Assembly: GCA_900316685.1 (NCBI GenBank)
Contig: ONDS01000024.1
Location: forward strand, 1 to 37,749
Length of the DNA: 37,749 nucleotides
Reading direction: 5' to 3'
Source of the DNA: an uncultured Prevotellaceae bacterium
Lineage (GTDB): Bacteria; Bacteroidota; Bacteroidia; Bacteroidales; Bacteroidaceae
The notes beneath the pieces are model-generated. The model did no database searches. It saw only the letters and a program-made list of their open reading frames with translations, and was not told where the DNA came from. A program made the position numbers and the translations under genes. Of this stretch, positions 19,933-27,172 are shown piece by piece; the stretch's first letter is position 1, and every line of letters begins with the position of its first letter.

Positions 19933-20403
19933 ATGAACTATCAATACATCGAACAACTTCTGGAGCGCTACTGGCAATGTGAGACGACGGTGGAGGAGGA
20001 GAAGATTCTCCGCACCTTCTTCAGCCAGAAAGACGTACCTGCCGCCTTGCTTCCCTACAAGGACCTGTTCACCTATGAACAGCAGGAGCTGGAGGAAGAG
20101 GTGTTGGGCGACGCGTTCGACAGCAAGATGATGGAGCTCATCCAAGAACCTGCGCCCGTCAAGGCCCGCACCATCAAGATGAGCGAACGTCTCAAGCCGT
20201 TGTTCAAGGCTGCCGCCGTGGTGGCCATCATCCTGACCTTGGGCAATGCCGTACAGATGGCGTTCCTGCATGAGGCTCCCACCGCGACCGACGAGATGGC
20301 CATCATCGAGCAGTCAACCGATGGTCCCTCCGTGGCAAAGGTCGACTCGGCACGCATCGACACACTAAGCACCATCGTGGGCGAGGTGCCATACATCAAG
20401 TAA
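19933..20403 (+). CDS. Small single-pass membrane protein, possible anti-sigma partner
   Basis: The protein has 156 residues. An acidic, helical cytosolic part (about 1-90, with LLERYWQCETTVEEEKILRT) is followed by one hydrophobic segment (about 95-112, AAAVVAIILTLGNAVQMAF) and a short outside tail. This layout and its position right after an ECF sigma gene fit a membrane-bound regulator of that sigma factor. There is no zinc-binding HxxxCxxC anti-sigma motif, so the role is inferred from context only. Confidence 0.7.
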   Translation: MNYQYIEQLLERYWQCETTVEEEKILRTFFSQKDVPAALLPYKDLFTYEQQELEEEVLGDAFDSKMMELIQEPAPVKARTIKMSERLKPLFKAAAVVAIILTLGNAVQMAFLHEAPTATDEMAIIEQSTDGPSVAKVDSARIDTLSTIVGEVPYIK

Positions 20404-20513
20404 GAATTTTTTCTATGCTTTCTCTATATAAATAATCATGTTTAGTAAAACAATTATGAAACTGTGAAGTTTCAATTTTCTCTCAAATTTTTCATAACAT
20501 ACTATTTTAAAGT

Positions 20514-20552
20514 GACCCCCGCTTCAAGTCGTTGAGGCGGGGTCCGTCTTTT
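20514..20552 (+). terminator. Hairpin terminator between convergent genes
   Basis: GACCCCCGCTTCAA (20514-20527) pairs with TTGAGGCGGGGTC (20532-20544) with one bulged C and one G-T, then CGTCTTTTCT. It ends the sigma-factor operon; its distal end touches the stop of the convergent CPBP gene. Confidence 0.7.
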
Positions 20553-20553
20553 C

Positions 20554-21345
20554 TCACTCCCTCCTCATGCGCAGGTGCAACTGATAGATGGCGGGCAGGA
20601 GGATGCAGAAGGAGAAAGCCACACTGAGCAAGGCACGCCCCTCGCTGCCGAAGAGCTGGCCGAGGGTCATGTCCTCCATGCCGGGCAGCAGGCGGAAGGC
20701 GACGTAGGCGATGGTGTTGTTCACCCAGTGCAGTGCCACGCCGGGCAGTATGCTTCCCGTGCGCCAGTACATCCATCCCATGAGCAGGCCGATGACGAAG
20801 GCATGGGGCATCTGCGCGGGGTTGGCATGAACGACGGAGAAGAAGATGGCCGACACGAGGATGGCTACCCACGGACGGTAGGACTGCAACAGCGAACGCA
20901 GGATGGCACCCCGAAACACGATCTCCTCGGCCAAGGGAGCCAAGAGGCACAGAACGACATAGCCCCATGTCGACGACATCATCATGGAGAAGAGCGCGGC
21001 ATTGGTGTCGGTGAACTGCAACTGCTCCATGAGCCACTGCGAGGGGATGGCCGCCCCGATGGCGATGAGCGAGGCCCAGAAGAGCACGCCCCAGGGACGG
21101 GTGCGCAGGTAATGGCGCGAGACCACACACCAACGACGCCCCAGAAACAAGGCAATCATCACGATACTGGTCAAGGCACTCGACACGATGAGCATGGGCA
21201 TCGTATAAATCGAGCCATCGCCCAACGACAGCAACACCTGGTTGAGATTCTTGCCTTCAACCAACCCCCAAGGGATAATCACGGCATAAATGCAGACGAA
21301 CTGCACCAAGACGAACGCCAACAAATATAATAATGCCTTTTTCAT
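20554..21345 (-). CDS. CPBP-family intramembrane metalloprotease
   Basis: The protein has 263 residues with about seven to eight hydrophobic segments. The ABI/CPBP motifs are complete: EEIVFRGAILRSL (motif 1, paired Glu and Arg), a His in FFSVVHANPAQ (motif 2), and HWVNN (motif 3). The family resembles Rce1 CAAX proteases, and in bacteria members process peptides or serve in self-immunity; no bacteriocin gene is visible nearby. The N-terminus (MKKALLYLLAFVLVQFV) supports the start chosen. It runs convergent to the sigma operon. Confidence 0.88.
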   Translation of the reverse strand: MKKALLYLLAFVLVQFVCIYAVIIPWGLVEGKNLNQVLLSLGDGSIYTMPMLIVSSALTSIVMIALFLGRRWCVVSRHYLRTRPWGVLFWASLIAIGAAIPSQWLMEQLQFTDTNAALFSMMMSSTWGYVVLCLLAPLAEEIVFRGAILRSLLQSYRPWVAILVSAIFFSVVHANPAQMPHAFVIGLLMGWMYWRTGSILPGVALHWVNNTIAYVAFRLLPGMEDMTLGQLFGSEGRALLSVAFSFCILLPAIYQLHLRMRRE

Positions 21346-21441
21346 GATTCACTGAATTTAGGGATGTTCTTTTTATTCTTTTTCTTCACGAATGAGAGAA
21401 TAATCGAATATTTTTGCTTTTATAACCAGGGAGTTAAACCA

Positions 21442-21457
21442 CCCCGATTATTCGGGG
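21442..21457 (-). terminator. Possible weak terminator after ribF
   Basis: CCCCGA (21442-21447) and TCGGGG (21452-21457) form a 6-bp stem with a TTAT loop, about 20 bp beyond the ribF stop. The T content after it on the minus strand is low. Confidence 0.3.
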
Positions 21458-21475
21458 CAATCAATAGAAGCCTCC

Positions 21476-22447
21476 TTAGAAAGCACGGGCGGCATTGCCT
21501 CCCGTCCATTCGGGATATTCCTTATCAAAATACTCCTTCACCATACAGGCATCTGCCTGCAACTGACGCACCAGCTCCTCCACACTGTCGAAACATCGCT
21601 CCTGACGAAGGCGGTGCAGGAACTGAACGGTCAACCGCTCACCGTAAATATCTTGGTGCAGGCCGAACACATGCACCTCAAGCGACAGGTCGCCACCACC
21701 GAAGGTGGGACGGACACCGACGTTCATCATGGCCTTGTAAGGAAGAGCCGAGTGTTCGGCAAACGCCTTCACGGCATAAACTCCCGGAGCGGGAATGAGC
21801 TTGCCCTCGTCGGCCTCGATATTGGCGGTGGGAAAGCCTATCTTGCGCCCCACCTGATGGCCACCGACCACACGCCCTGCGAGTTCATAGTAATACCCCA
21901 GACACTCGGCAGCCCTCAGCACCTCACCCTCCTGCAGATAACGGCGTATGAGCGATGAGCTTATGTTTTGGCCACGCATCTTGAAGACCTCCCACTGGTC
22001 GACGGCAATGCCCAGCTCCCGGCCATAACGCACATAGTCGGCAAAGCCCTCGCTGCGGTCGTGGCCGAAACGATGGTCATAACCGACCACCAGATGGCGC
22101 ACATGGAGCCGACGCGAGAGCACCTCATCCATGAACTGCCGGGCACTCATGGCGGCCAACTCACGCGTGAAAGGCAATACCACACAGTATTTTACGGGGG
22201 TGTGGGAGAGCAGCCGGAGTTTCTCGTCGAAAGTGGTGAGCATCAGCGGCTGATAAACCTGAGCGAGCACCTGACGCGGATGGCGGTCGAAGGTGATGAC
22301 TGCCGACTGAAGCCCCTCGGCCTCTGCCTGTTGCGCCACATGGTGGATGAGGTCGGCGTGACCGTGGTGTACCCCATCGAAGAAACCGATGGTGGCCACG
22401 CAGGGAGGAACCGTTTCCGTCAAGTTGTTCAGATAAATCGTTTTCAT
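21476..22447 (-). CDS. ribF: Bifunctional riboflavin kinase / FAD synthetase
   Basis: The protein has 323 residues, normal length. It makes FMN from riboflavin and FAD from FMN. The adenylyltransferase half has GFFDGVHHGH (about residues 22-31) and RHLVVGYDHRFGHDR, plus the SSSLIRRYLQEGEV region. The kinase half has GRVVGGHQVGRKIGFPTANI, the conserved P-T-A-N motif, and GVYAV. A -7 box lies only 5 bp from the ATG, so the mRNA may be nearly leaderless. It is divergent from the sensor-regulator at 22544. Confidence 0.96.
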   Translation of the reverse strand: MKTIYLNNLTETVPPCVATIGFFDGVHHGHADLIHHVAQQAEAEGLQSAVITFDRHPRQVLAQVYQPLMLTTFDEKLRLLSHTPVKYCVVLPFTRELAAMSARQFMDEVLSRRLHVRHLVVGYDHRFGHDRSEGFADYVRYGRELGIAVDQWEVFKMRGQNISSSLIRRYLQEGEVLRAAECLGYYYELAGRVVGGHQVGRKIGFPTANIEADEGKLIPAPGVYAVKAFAEHSALPYKAMMNVGVRPTFGGGDLSLEVHVFGLHQDIYGERLTVQFLHRLRQERCFDSVEELVRQLQADACMVKEYFDKEYPEWTGGNAARAF

Positions 22448-22451
22448 GTTG

Positions 22452-22459
22452 CAAAATTA
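22452..22459 (-). promoter_or_regulatory. -7 box immediately before ribF
   Basis: On the minus strand 22459-22452 reads TAATTTTG. Its last base is 5 bp from the A of the ribF ATG (22447), so transcription would begin at or next to the start codon. Confidence 0.55.
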
Positions 22460-22488
22460 CAACAATCCCACGAAAAACGCATTTAAAT

Positions 22489-22520
22489 TTTGCCAAATCA
22501 AGCCAAATTTATTATTTTTG
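22489..22520 (+). promoter_or_regulatory. Full promoter for the hybrid sensor-regulator
   Basis: TTTG (22489-22492) and TATTTTTG (22513-22520) are 20 bp apart, matching the Bacteroidota consensus. ATG 22544 is 23 bp downstream. This excludes an upstream in-frame start at 22490. Confidence 0.7.
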
Positions 22521-22543
22521 CAACATCACAATTATTCATCAAC

Positions 22544-24802
22544 ATGACCAAGGCAGCTTTACACACCATCCTGACCATAGTGGTATTCACCATTGCGGCC
22601 ACACTATTGGTAGCTTGTTCGGGCTCCGAGAAGCGCTACCGCATAGGTGTGTCGCAATGCTCTGCCGACATCTGGCGCGACAAGCAGAATGCGGAGTTGC
22701 GCATGGCTGCCTATTTCCATGAGAATGTGGAACTACGCTTCGCCGCCGCTTACGACAACGACGAGCGCCAGATACAGCAGATAGACAGTCTGGTGGACGA
22801 GGGCATCGACCTGCTCATCGTGGCCCCCAACCAGGTGGCCACCATCTCTCCCGCCATCGACCGCGCCTTCGACAAGGGCCTGCCCGTGATCGTGTTCGAA
22901 CGCAAGACCAACTCACACAAATATACGGCCTACATAGGAGCCGACAACTATGAGATGGGGCGTATGATGGGTGAATACATCGTCACGCGGCTGAAAGGAC
23001 ATGGCACGGTGATGGAGCTGATGGGACTGAAGGGGTCGTCGCCCGCCATCGAGCGTCATAAGGGGTTAAGGGAGGCCATTGCCCTGCATCCCGGCATCGA
23101 GGTCGTCGCCACGCTGCAGGGCGACTGGACCGAACCTACCGCCTACAACATCGTGAAGGATTGGAAAGACACCCATCCCGACATACCCATCGACTTGGTA
23201 TTCGGCATGAACGACCGCAGCGCCATGGGAGCACGGCGGGCTTTCGAGGAGCATGGCGGGCCGTTGCCCCTGTTCTGCGGCATCGACGGTCTGCCGGGCG
23301 AGAACGGCGGCATACGCTTGGTGCGCGACTCACTGCTCGACGCATCCTATATCTACCCCACCCACGGCGACCAACTCATCCAACTGGCCGTCGACATCCT
23401 CGAACACAAACCCTACGACAAGGAGAAACTGCTCATGTCGGCTCTGGTGACCAAGGACAACGCCAGTGTGCTGCTCATGGAAAACGAGGAGATAGTGCGC
23501 CAATCGGCCTACCTCGACGAACTACACGAGAAAGCCAACGACTACCTTCAGAAACTGGACACGCAGCGGTTGGTGACCCTCTTCGCCATCGGCTTCGTCG
23601 TCTTGCTGCTGATAGCCGCATCCGCCCTATACCTTTATTTCCGCCAGAAAACCAGGATACAGGCCGAGCGCGAACAGATGACCCGCGACCAGCTGGATTT
23701 CTACACGCAGGCAAGCCACCAATTACGCACCCCGCTGACACTCATCGAAGGCCCCTTGGCACAGCTGGCACAGACCGACGAGATGAAAGGCGCTTCAGCG
23801 GAAACCATGTCGACATTCGACATCATCCAACGCAACACCACCCAGCTGTCGGCTTTGGTCAACAAGATTCTTGATGTGCAGACAGGCAAGGACACCAAAC
23901 AACTGACACCACAGGAAATAGACCTGTTGACTACGCAGATAACCAAGGAAGTGGAGTCGGTTCCGGAACAAGGCGGCAGCGTTGAGCCGGCAGCCGACGG
24001 ACAACCTACCGACGACGAGAAGGAGAAAAAACCCTGTCTGTTGGTGGTGGACGACAATGCCGACATTCGTGCGTACCTCCGAAGCATCCTGAAAGGCCAT
24101 TATATCGTGTGCGATGCCGCCGACGGCCAGCAGGGACTGGAAATGGCACGCCGCGAGGTGCCCGACCTCATCATCAGCGATGTGATGATGCCCGTGATGA
24201 ACGGGCTGGAATTCTGCCAGCATGTGAAGGACGACTTCATCACCAGCCATATCCCCGTCATCCTCCTTACCGCCCGCGCCATGAGCCAACATCAGGTGGA
24301 GGGTTACAAGAGCGGGGCCGATGCCTATATCACCAAGCCCTTTTCGCCCGAGTTGCTTCTCGCCCGTATCGACAACCTGCTCAGGAACCGCGTGCTGCTG
24401 AAAAGCCTTTGGGAAAACGAGCAACCAGCCACCGGTAGCAACATCCGGAAGGAGTCGGCGGATACCGCCCAGCCCGAACCGAAGATGGAGAACACGTTCC
24501 TCTCACGATTCAAGACCTATGTGGAAGCACACCTCGCCGACAGCGAACTGAGCATCGAAGCCATCGGCCAGGAGTTAGGCCTGAGCCGTGTGCAACTCTA
24601 CCGCAAGATCAAGGCCTTGACGGGCAGTACCCCCATCGACCTGCTCAGGAAAGCCCGTCTGGCCCATGCCCGGCAGCTATTGTCCGATGCCAGTCTCAGT
24701 GTGAGCGAGATAGCTTACCAATCGGGATTCACCTCTCCCTCCTACTTCACGAAATGCTTCAAAGACGAATACGGCATGGTGCCGGGCGACATGAGGAAAT
24801 GA
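22544..24802 (+). CDS. Hybrid two-component sensor-regulator with sugar-binding sensor and AraC output, lacking HATPase_c
   Basis: The protein has 752 residues. It begins with a lipobox-like signal (ATLLVAC, Cys25) or signal anchor, then a LacI-type periplasmic sugar-binding domain (about 30-320: IGVSQCSADIWR, LLIVAPNQV, IGADNYEMGRMMG, GMNDRSAMGA). One transmembrane helix follows at about 343-366, then a HisKA domain with His392 in SHQLRTPLTLIEGPL and its second helix (QLSALVNKILDVQTG). Next, where about 110-120 residues of HATPase_c belong, is a short polar linker. Then come a receiver with Asp546 (LIISDVMMPVMNG) and an AraC helix-turn-helix. The N, G1 and G2 boxes are absent. PBP-type hybrid regulators control fructan loci in Bacteroides (BT1754 type), matching the downstream genes. 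It likely activates the susC operon. Confidence 0.92.
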   Translation: MTKAALHTILTIVVFTIAATLLVACSGSEKRYRIGVSQCSADIWRDKQNAELRMAAYFHENVELRFAAAYDNDERQIQQIDSLVDEGIDLLIVAPNQVATISPAIDRAFDKGLPVIVFERKTNSHKYTAYIGADNYEMGRMMGEYIVTRLKGHGTVMELMGLKGSSPAIERHKGLREAIALHPGIEVVATLQGDWTEPTAYNIVKDWKDTHPDIPIDLVFGMNDRSAMGARRAFEEHGGPLPLFCGIDGLPGENGGIRLVRDSLLDASYIYPTHGDQLIQLAVDILEHKPYDKEKLLMSALVTKDNASVLLMENEEIVRQSAYLDELHEKANDYLQKLDTQRLVTLFAIGFVVLLLIAASALYLYFRQKTRIQAEREQMTRDQLDFYTQASHQLRTPLTLIEGPLAQLAQTDEMKGASAETMSTFDIIQRNTTQLSALVNKILDVQTGKDTKQLTPQEIDLLTTQITKEVESVPEQGGSVEPAADGQPTDDEKEKKPCLLVVDDNADIRAYLRSILKGHYIVCDAADGQQGLEMARREVPDLIISDVMMPVMNGLEFCQHVKDDFITSHIPVILLTARAMSQHQVEGYKSGADAYITKPFSPELLLARIDNLLRNRVLLKSLWENEQPATGSNIRKESADTAQPEPKMENTFLSRFKTYVEAHLADSELSIEAIGQELGLSRVQLYRKIKALTGSTPIDLLRKARLAHARQLLSDASLSVSEIAYQSGFTSPSYFTKCFKDEYGMVPGDMRK

Positions 24803-25046
24803 TACTCATAATGGAGTTAAGGAGTTAAGCCGAAACTCCGCTAATGAGACACGCCTAATGCTGGAATGGCTTAACTACTGTCCGAAGGACGAGCCAAGCG
24901 ATAACTACTTAACTACTTTAACTACTAAGAAGTTGAGAAAAACGAAACTTGAGTTGGATAATCCATGTTTTGTTGATTAATATCCATGGTTTGCTGATAA
25001 TTACATCCGATTCCTTGAATAATATAGACTAATTCGATTTTTTTGT
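24803..25046 (+). promoter_or_regulatory. Regulatory gap with tandem 21-bp repeat, probable AraC-type operator
   Basis: Two 21-bp sequences sit head to tail at 24961-24981 (ATCCATGTTTTGTTGATTAAT) without its last base quoted as a motif, and 24982-25002, agreeing at 17 of 21 positions. The 21-bp period is two helical turns, typical of AraC-family dimers binding direct repeats. The repeats end 44 bp before the susC -7 box, which has no -33 TTTG, as expected of an activator-dependent promoter. The earlier part (24803-24935) holds short GGAGTTAAG and TTAACTACT tandems and no gene. Confidence 0.55.
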
Positions 25047-25054
25047 TATCTTTG
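25047..25054 (+). promoter_or_regulatory. -7 box of the susC operon
   Basis: TATCTTTG at 25047-25054 matches TAnnTTTG and would give a leader of about 205 bases. A small hairpin (GTCTT 25061-25065 with AAGAC 25070-25074) and a T-run (25080-25085) follow. A second box, TAATTTTG at 25216-25223, lies 43 bp before the ATG and is an alternative start. Confidence 0.5.
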
Positions 25055-25265
25055 CAAATAGTCTTGGCGAAGACACTCATTTTTTGGGCGATGGATGCCT
25101 CAACACCAATAACCACCATCGTAAATAATCGTTCATTTTATCCCAAAAATGTTACATATGTACAATATTACAAGCGGATGAACGAAAAATGACAACCAAG
25201 AAAAGCGACCTTACCTAATTTTGCATCATAAATCTATTGTAGTACTAATCAAAAACATCAAACAC

Positions 25266-25444
25266 ATGGAAAAACTTAAAAGGTTTCTTTTGAGCACGAT
25301 GCTCATCTTTGCCAGTACATTATTGTACGCGCAAACGGAAATCACCGGCACCGTGGTCGATGAGACCGGTGAAGGAGTGATTGGCGCCACGGTAATGGAG
25401 AAAGGCACCTCCAATGGTGCTATCACCGACCTCGATGGCAATTT
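25266..25444 (+). pseudogene. susC: 5' fragment of susC-like TonB-dependent transporter gene, cut by an IS
   Basis: Codes the signal peptide (LLSTMLIFASTLLYAQ) and the start of the carboxypeptidase-like domain (TEITGTVVDETGEGVIGATV). The frame then enters the insertion element and stops at 25487 after 13 foreign residues. Joining this piece (through 25444) to 27173-30104 restores one frame of 1036 residues, a normal SusC length, so the gene was intact before insertion. ATG 25266 is chosen because it starts a standard signal peptide; an upstream in-frame ATG at 25221 adds a non-typical extension. Confidence 0.88.
25403..25444 (+). repeat. Left copy of 42-bp target-site duplication
   Basis: The 42 bp at 25403-25444 (AGGCACCTCCAATGG ... 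GGCAATTT) are identical to 27131-27172 on the other side of the element. One more base (C) could be counted, since the element itself begins with C. Confidence 0.9.
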
Positions 25445-25472
25445 CCTGACTTCGTCAATGATTCACCCGTGT

Positions 25473-27017
25473 TCACTCCAGCCCTAAGGCTGATAGTTTG
25501 AAGAGCGGTTCAATATCCTTCTGCCGCTTAGTAAGGAATAGTGTCTTGACATATACGTCCCTGTTCTCTGGCATGTTCACTTTTACAGTGATGATAGTCC
25601 TTGCTACCTTGAGTACATCACCTATGCTCATGTTGATGTCTGCCAGTTTGATGATTCTCTCCAGTTCCTTATAGACCTTATAGGCGACAAAGCATATACA
25701 GACGTGTGCTTCTATCCTTCGCTCTGTAAAATGGAACATGGGACGTATGTCCAAAGTTCCTTTTGAGATGCGAAAAGCCTTCTCTACCACCCAAAGTCCG
25801 TGATACTGGGCTACGACCCTCTCCGCGTCAAGGTCGGTATTGGTGATATAGCCCTTCAGTCCGTCCCATCTCTCGTCCTCGCTGATTTTATCTTCACTGA
25901 TAGACACTTGTATATCCTTGCTGATTTCTAGGAACTTGTTATATCCCCTCTTGTTCACCTGTGCCTTGGTCAGTTTGCCTGTGCTGTATGCCTTACGTAA
26001 CCTGGCCACGCCACGTTCTCTGTTGTAGGCATCCTTCTTCGCCCGCTTATCAGAATATCCGACTATTAGCCGTTCACCACTATCGCGTTTGCGCTCAAAG
26101 TAGTGGCCGTCTTTCTTCTCTTGACTGAGAATCCACTCCTTGACAGCCTTGCTCTCGCTCTTGATCCTTGCGCCTATTATATATTTGTAGCCTGCACTGC
26201 GGAGCAGCTTGACGTTTGCATCGCTCATCAACCCCGAGTCTGCCACCACGACAAAATCATCACCGAGGTTGAAACGCTGTTTGAAGTCATCGATTATGGG
26301 CAGCATGGTGTATCCCTCGTACTGGCTCCCGTTGAACAGTGAGTAGGACAGCGGATAGCCGCCGTTGCTGACCAACAGGCCGAGCACGACCTGCGACTCT
26401 GCCGTCTTGCCGTCCTTTGAGAACCCCGGTTCACGCAGGTTGTCGGTCTTTGCCGTCTCGAAGTAAAGTGTGCTGACGTCATAGAACATCAGGCCTATCC
26501 TGCCACCGAGTATCTTCCTGGTGTGCTCTACGCTGATATTCTGCACCAGTTCCTGCTGTGTCTTGTACAGTCTGTCCATGTAGCGGTAGATATGGTTTAG
26601 GTCCACATCCTCATCGTAGTATGACTTCAGATACTCCACTGTGGCCAGTTTGCTCATCGGCTGTGAGATACGGGCTATGACCAGATGGCGCAGCACATCG
26701 TCATGGATGCGGTTGAAGCCGATGCCGTCGTAGATTTGGGTAAGAAGCAGCTGAGTGCCGTTGATGATTGCAGCATCCATATTGTCAATTACACGCTTCG
26801 TTTCTTCAAACTCACGCCCTCGCAGGTCATCAAAGTCGATAGACTGCTGGCCGCCATTAGTCATCAGCCATTTTTGAGCCTGCACATACAGTCTGCTAAC
26901 ATCTTCCTCGCTCTCAGCTGTGCCGAAATTCTTTACTTCGACAAATTGACCATGCCTTTTGCTTATCACCACGATACTCGTAGAGCCTGAACGATTCTTT
27001 CTCTTGCGTATGAACAT
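25473..27017 (-). CDS. IS1634-family DDE transposase
   Basis: The protein has 514 residues from ATG 27017 (MFIRKRKNRSGSTSIVVI, the typical family start). A longer frame from 27050 runs through the promoter and is rejected. The RNase-H-like catalytic triad of the IS4 superfamily is visible: Asp in LMFYDVSTLYFE, Asp in VVVADSGLMSD, and Glu in VVEKAFRISKGTLDIRP. No frameshift or stop is present, so the enzyme should be active. It is transcribed against susC. Confidence 0.93.
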   Translation of the reverse strand: MFIRKRKNRSGSTSIVVISKRHGQFVEVKNFGTAESEEDVSRLYVQAQKWLMTNGGQQSIDFDDLRGREFEETKRVIDNMDAAIINGTQLLLTQIYDGIGFNRIHDDVLRHLVIARISQPMSKLATVEYLKSYYDEDVDLNHIYRYMDRLYKTQQELVQNISVEHTRKILGGRIGLMFYDVSTLYFETAKTDNLREPGFSKDGKTAESQVVLGLLVSNGGYPLSYSLFNGSQYEGYTMLPIIDDFKQRFNLGDDFVVVADSGLMSDANVKLLRSAGYKYIIGARIKSESKAVKEWILSQEKKDGHYFERKRDSGERLIVGYSDKRAKKDAYNRERGVARLRKAYSTGKLTKAQVNKRGYNKFLEISKDIQVSISEDKISEDERWDGLKGYITNTDLDAERVVAQYHGLWVVEKAFRISKGTLDIRPMFHFTERRIEAHVCICFVAYKVYKELERIIKLADINMSIGDVLKVARTIITVKVNMPENRDVYVKTLFLTKRQKDIEPLFKLSALGLE

Positions 27018-27021
27018 GGTG

Positions 27022-27029
27022 CAAAGGTA
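27022..27029 (-). promoter_or_regulatory. -7 box immediately before the transposase gene
   Basis: On the minus strand 27029-27022 reads TACCTTTG, 5 bp from the ATG at 27017, so the transposase mRNA may be leaderless, as proposed for ribF. Confidence 0.5.
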
Positions 27030-27065
27030 CAAAAATAGGAACCGATTCACCCTGATTCACCCAAA

Positions 27066-27073
27066 TAATTTTG
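27066..27073 (+). promoter_or_regulatory. Possible outward-facing -7 box at the IS right end
   Basis: TAATTTTG at 27066-27073 points out of the element towards the 3' part of susC. No -33 box is visible. If active it could supply transcription to the rest of the locus. Confidence 0.35.
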
Positions 27074-27130
27074 TAACTGACTGATTTTCAATAACCGCTA
27101 TTTGATGGCGAAAAAAGTGATGAAGTCAGG

Positions 27131-27172
27131 AGGCACCTCCAATGGTGCTATCACCGACCTCGATGGCAATTT
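27131..27172 (+). repeat. Right copy of 42-bp target-site duplication
   Basis: Identical to 25403-25444. It rebuilds the codons for GTSNGAITDLDGNF, so the downstream susC frame is complete from this point. Confidence 0.9.

Larger units (their letters stand above)
25445..27130 (-). mobile_element. IS1634-family insertion sequence inside susC
   Basis: The element is 1686 bp. Imperfect terminal inverted repeats are CCTGACTTCGTCAAT at the left end and CCTGACTTCATCACT read inward from the right end (13 of 15 match). Flanking direct repeats are 42 bp, long even among insertion sequences, but IS1634/IS1549-type elements are known for long and variable target duplications. A 9-bp motif GATTCACCC lies once near the left end (25460) and twice near the right end (27044, 27054), possibly transposase sites. 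The identical flanks suggest a recent insertion. Confidence 0.88.

Noticed and set aside
25403-27172. 42-bp direct repeats as phage or integrative-element attachment sites
   Set aside because: They enclose a single transposase with terminal inverted repeats and no integrase, fitting a long IS target duplication.
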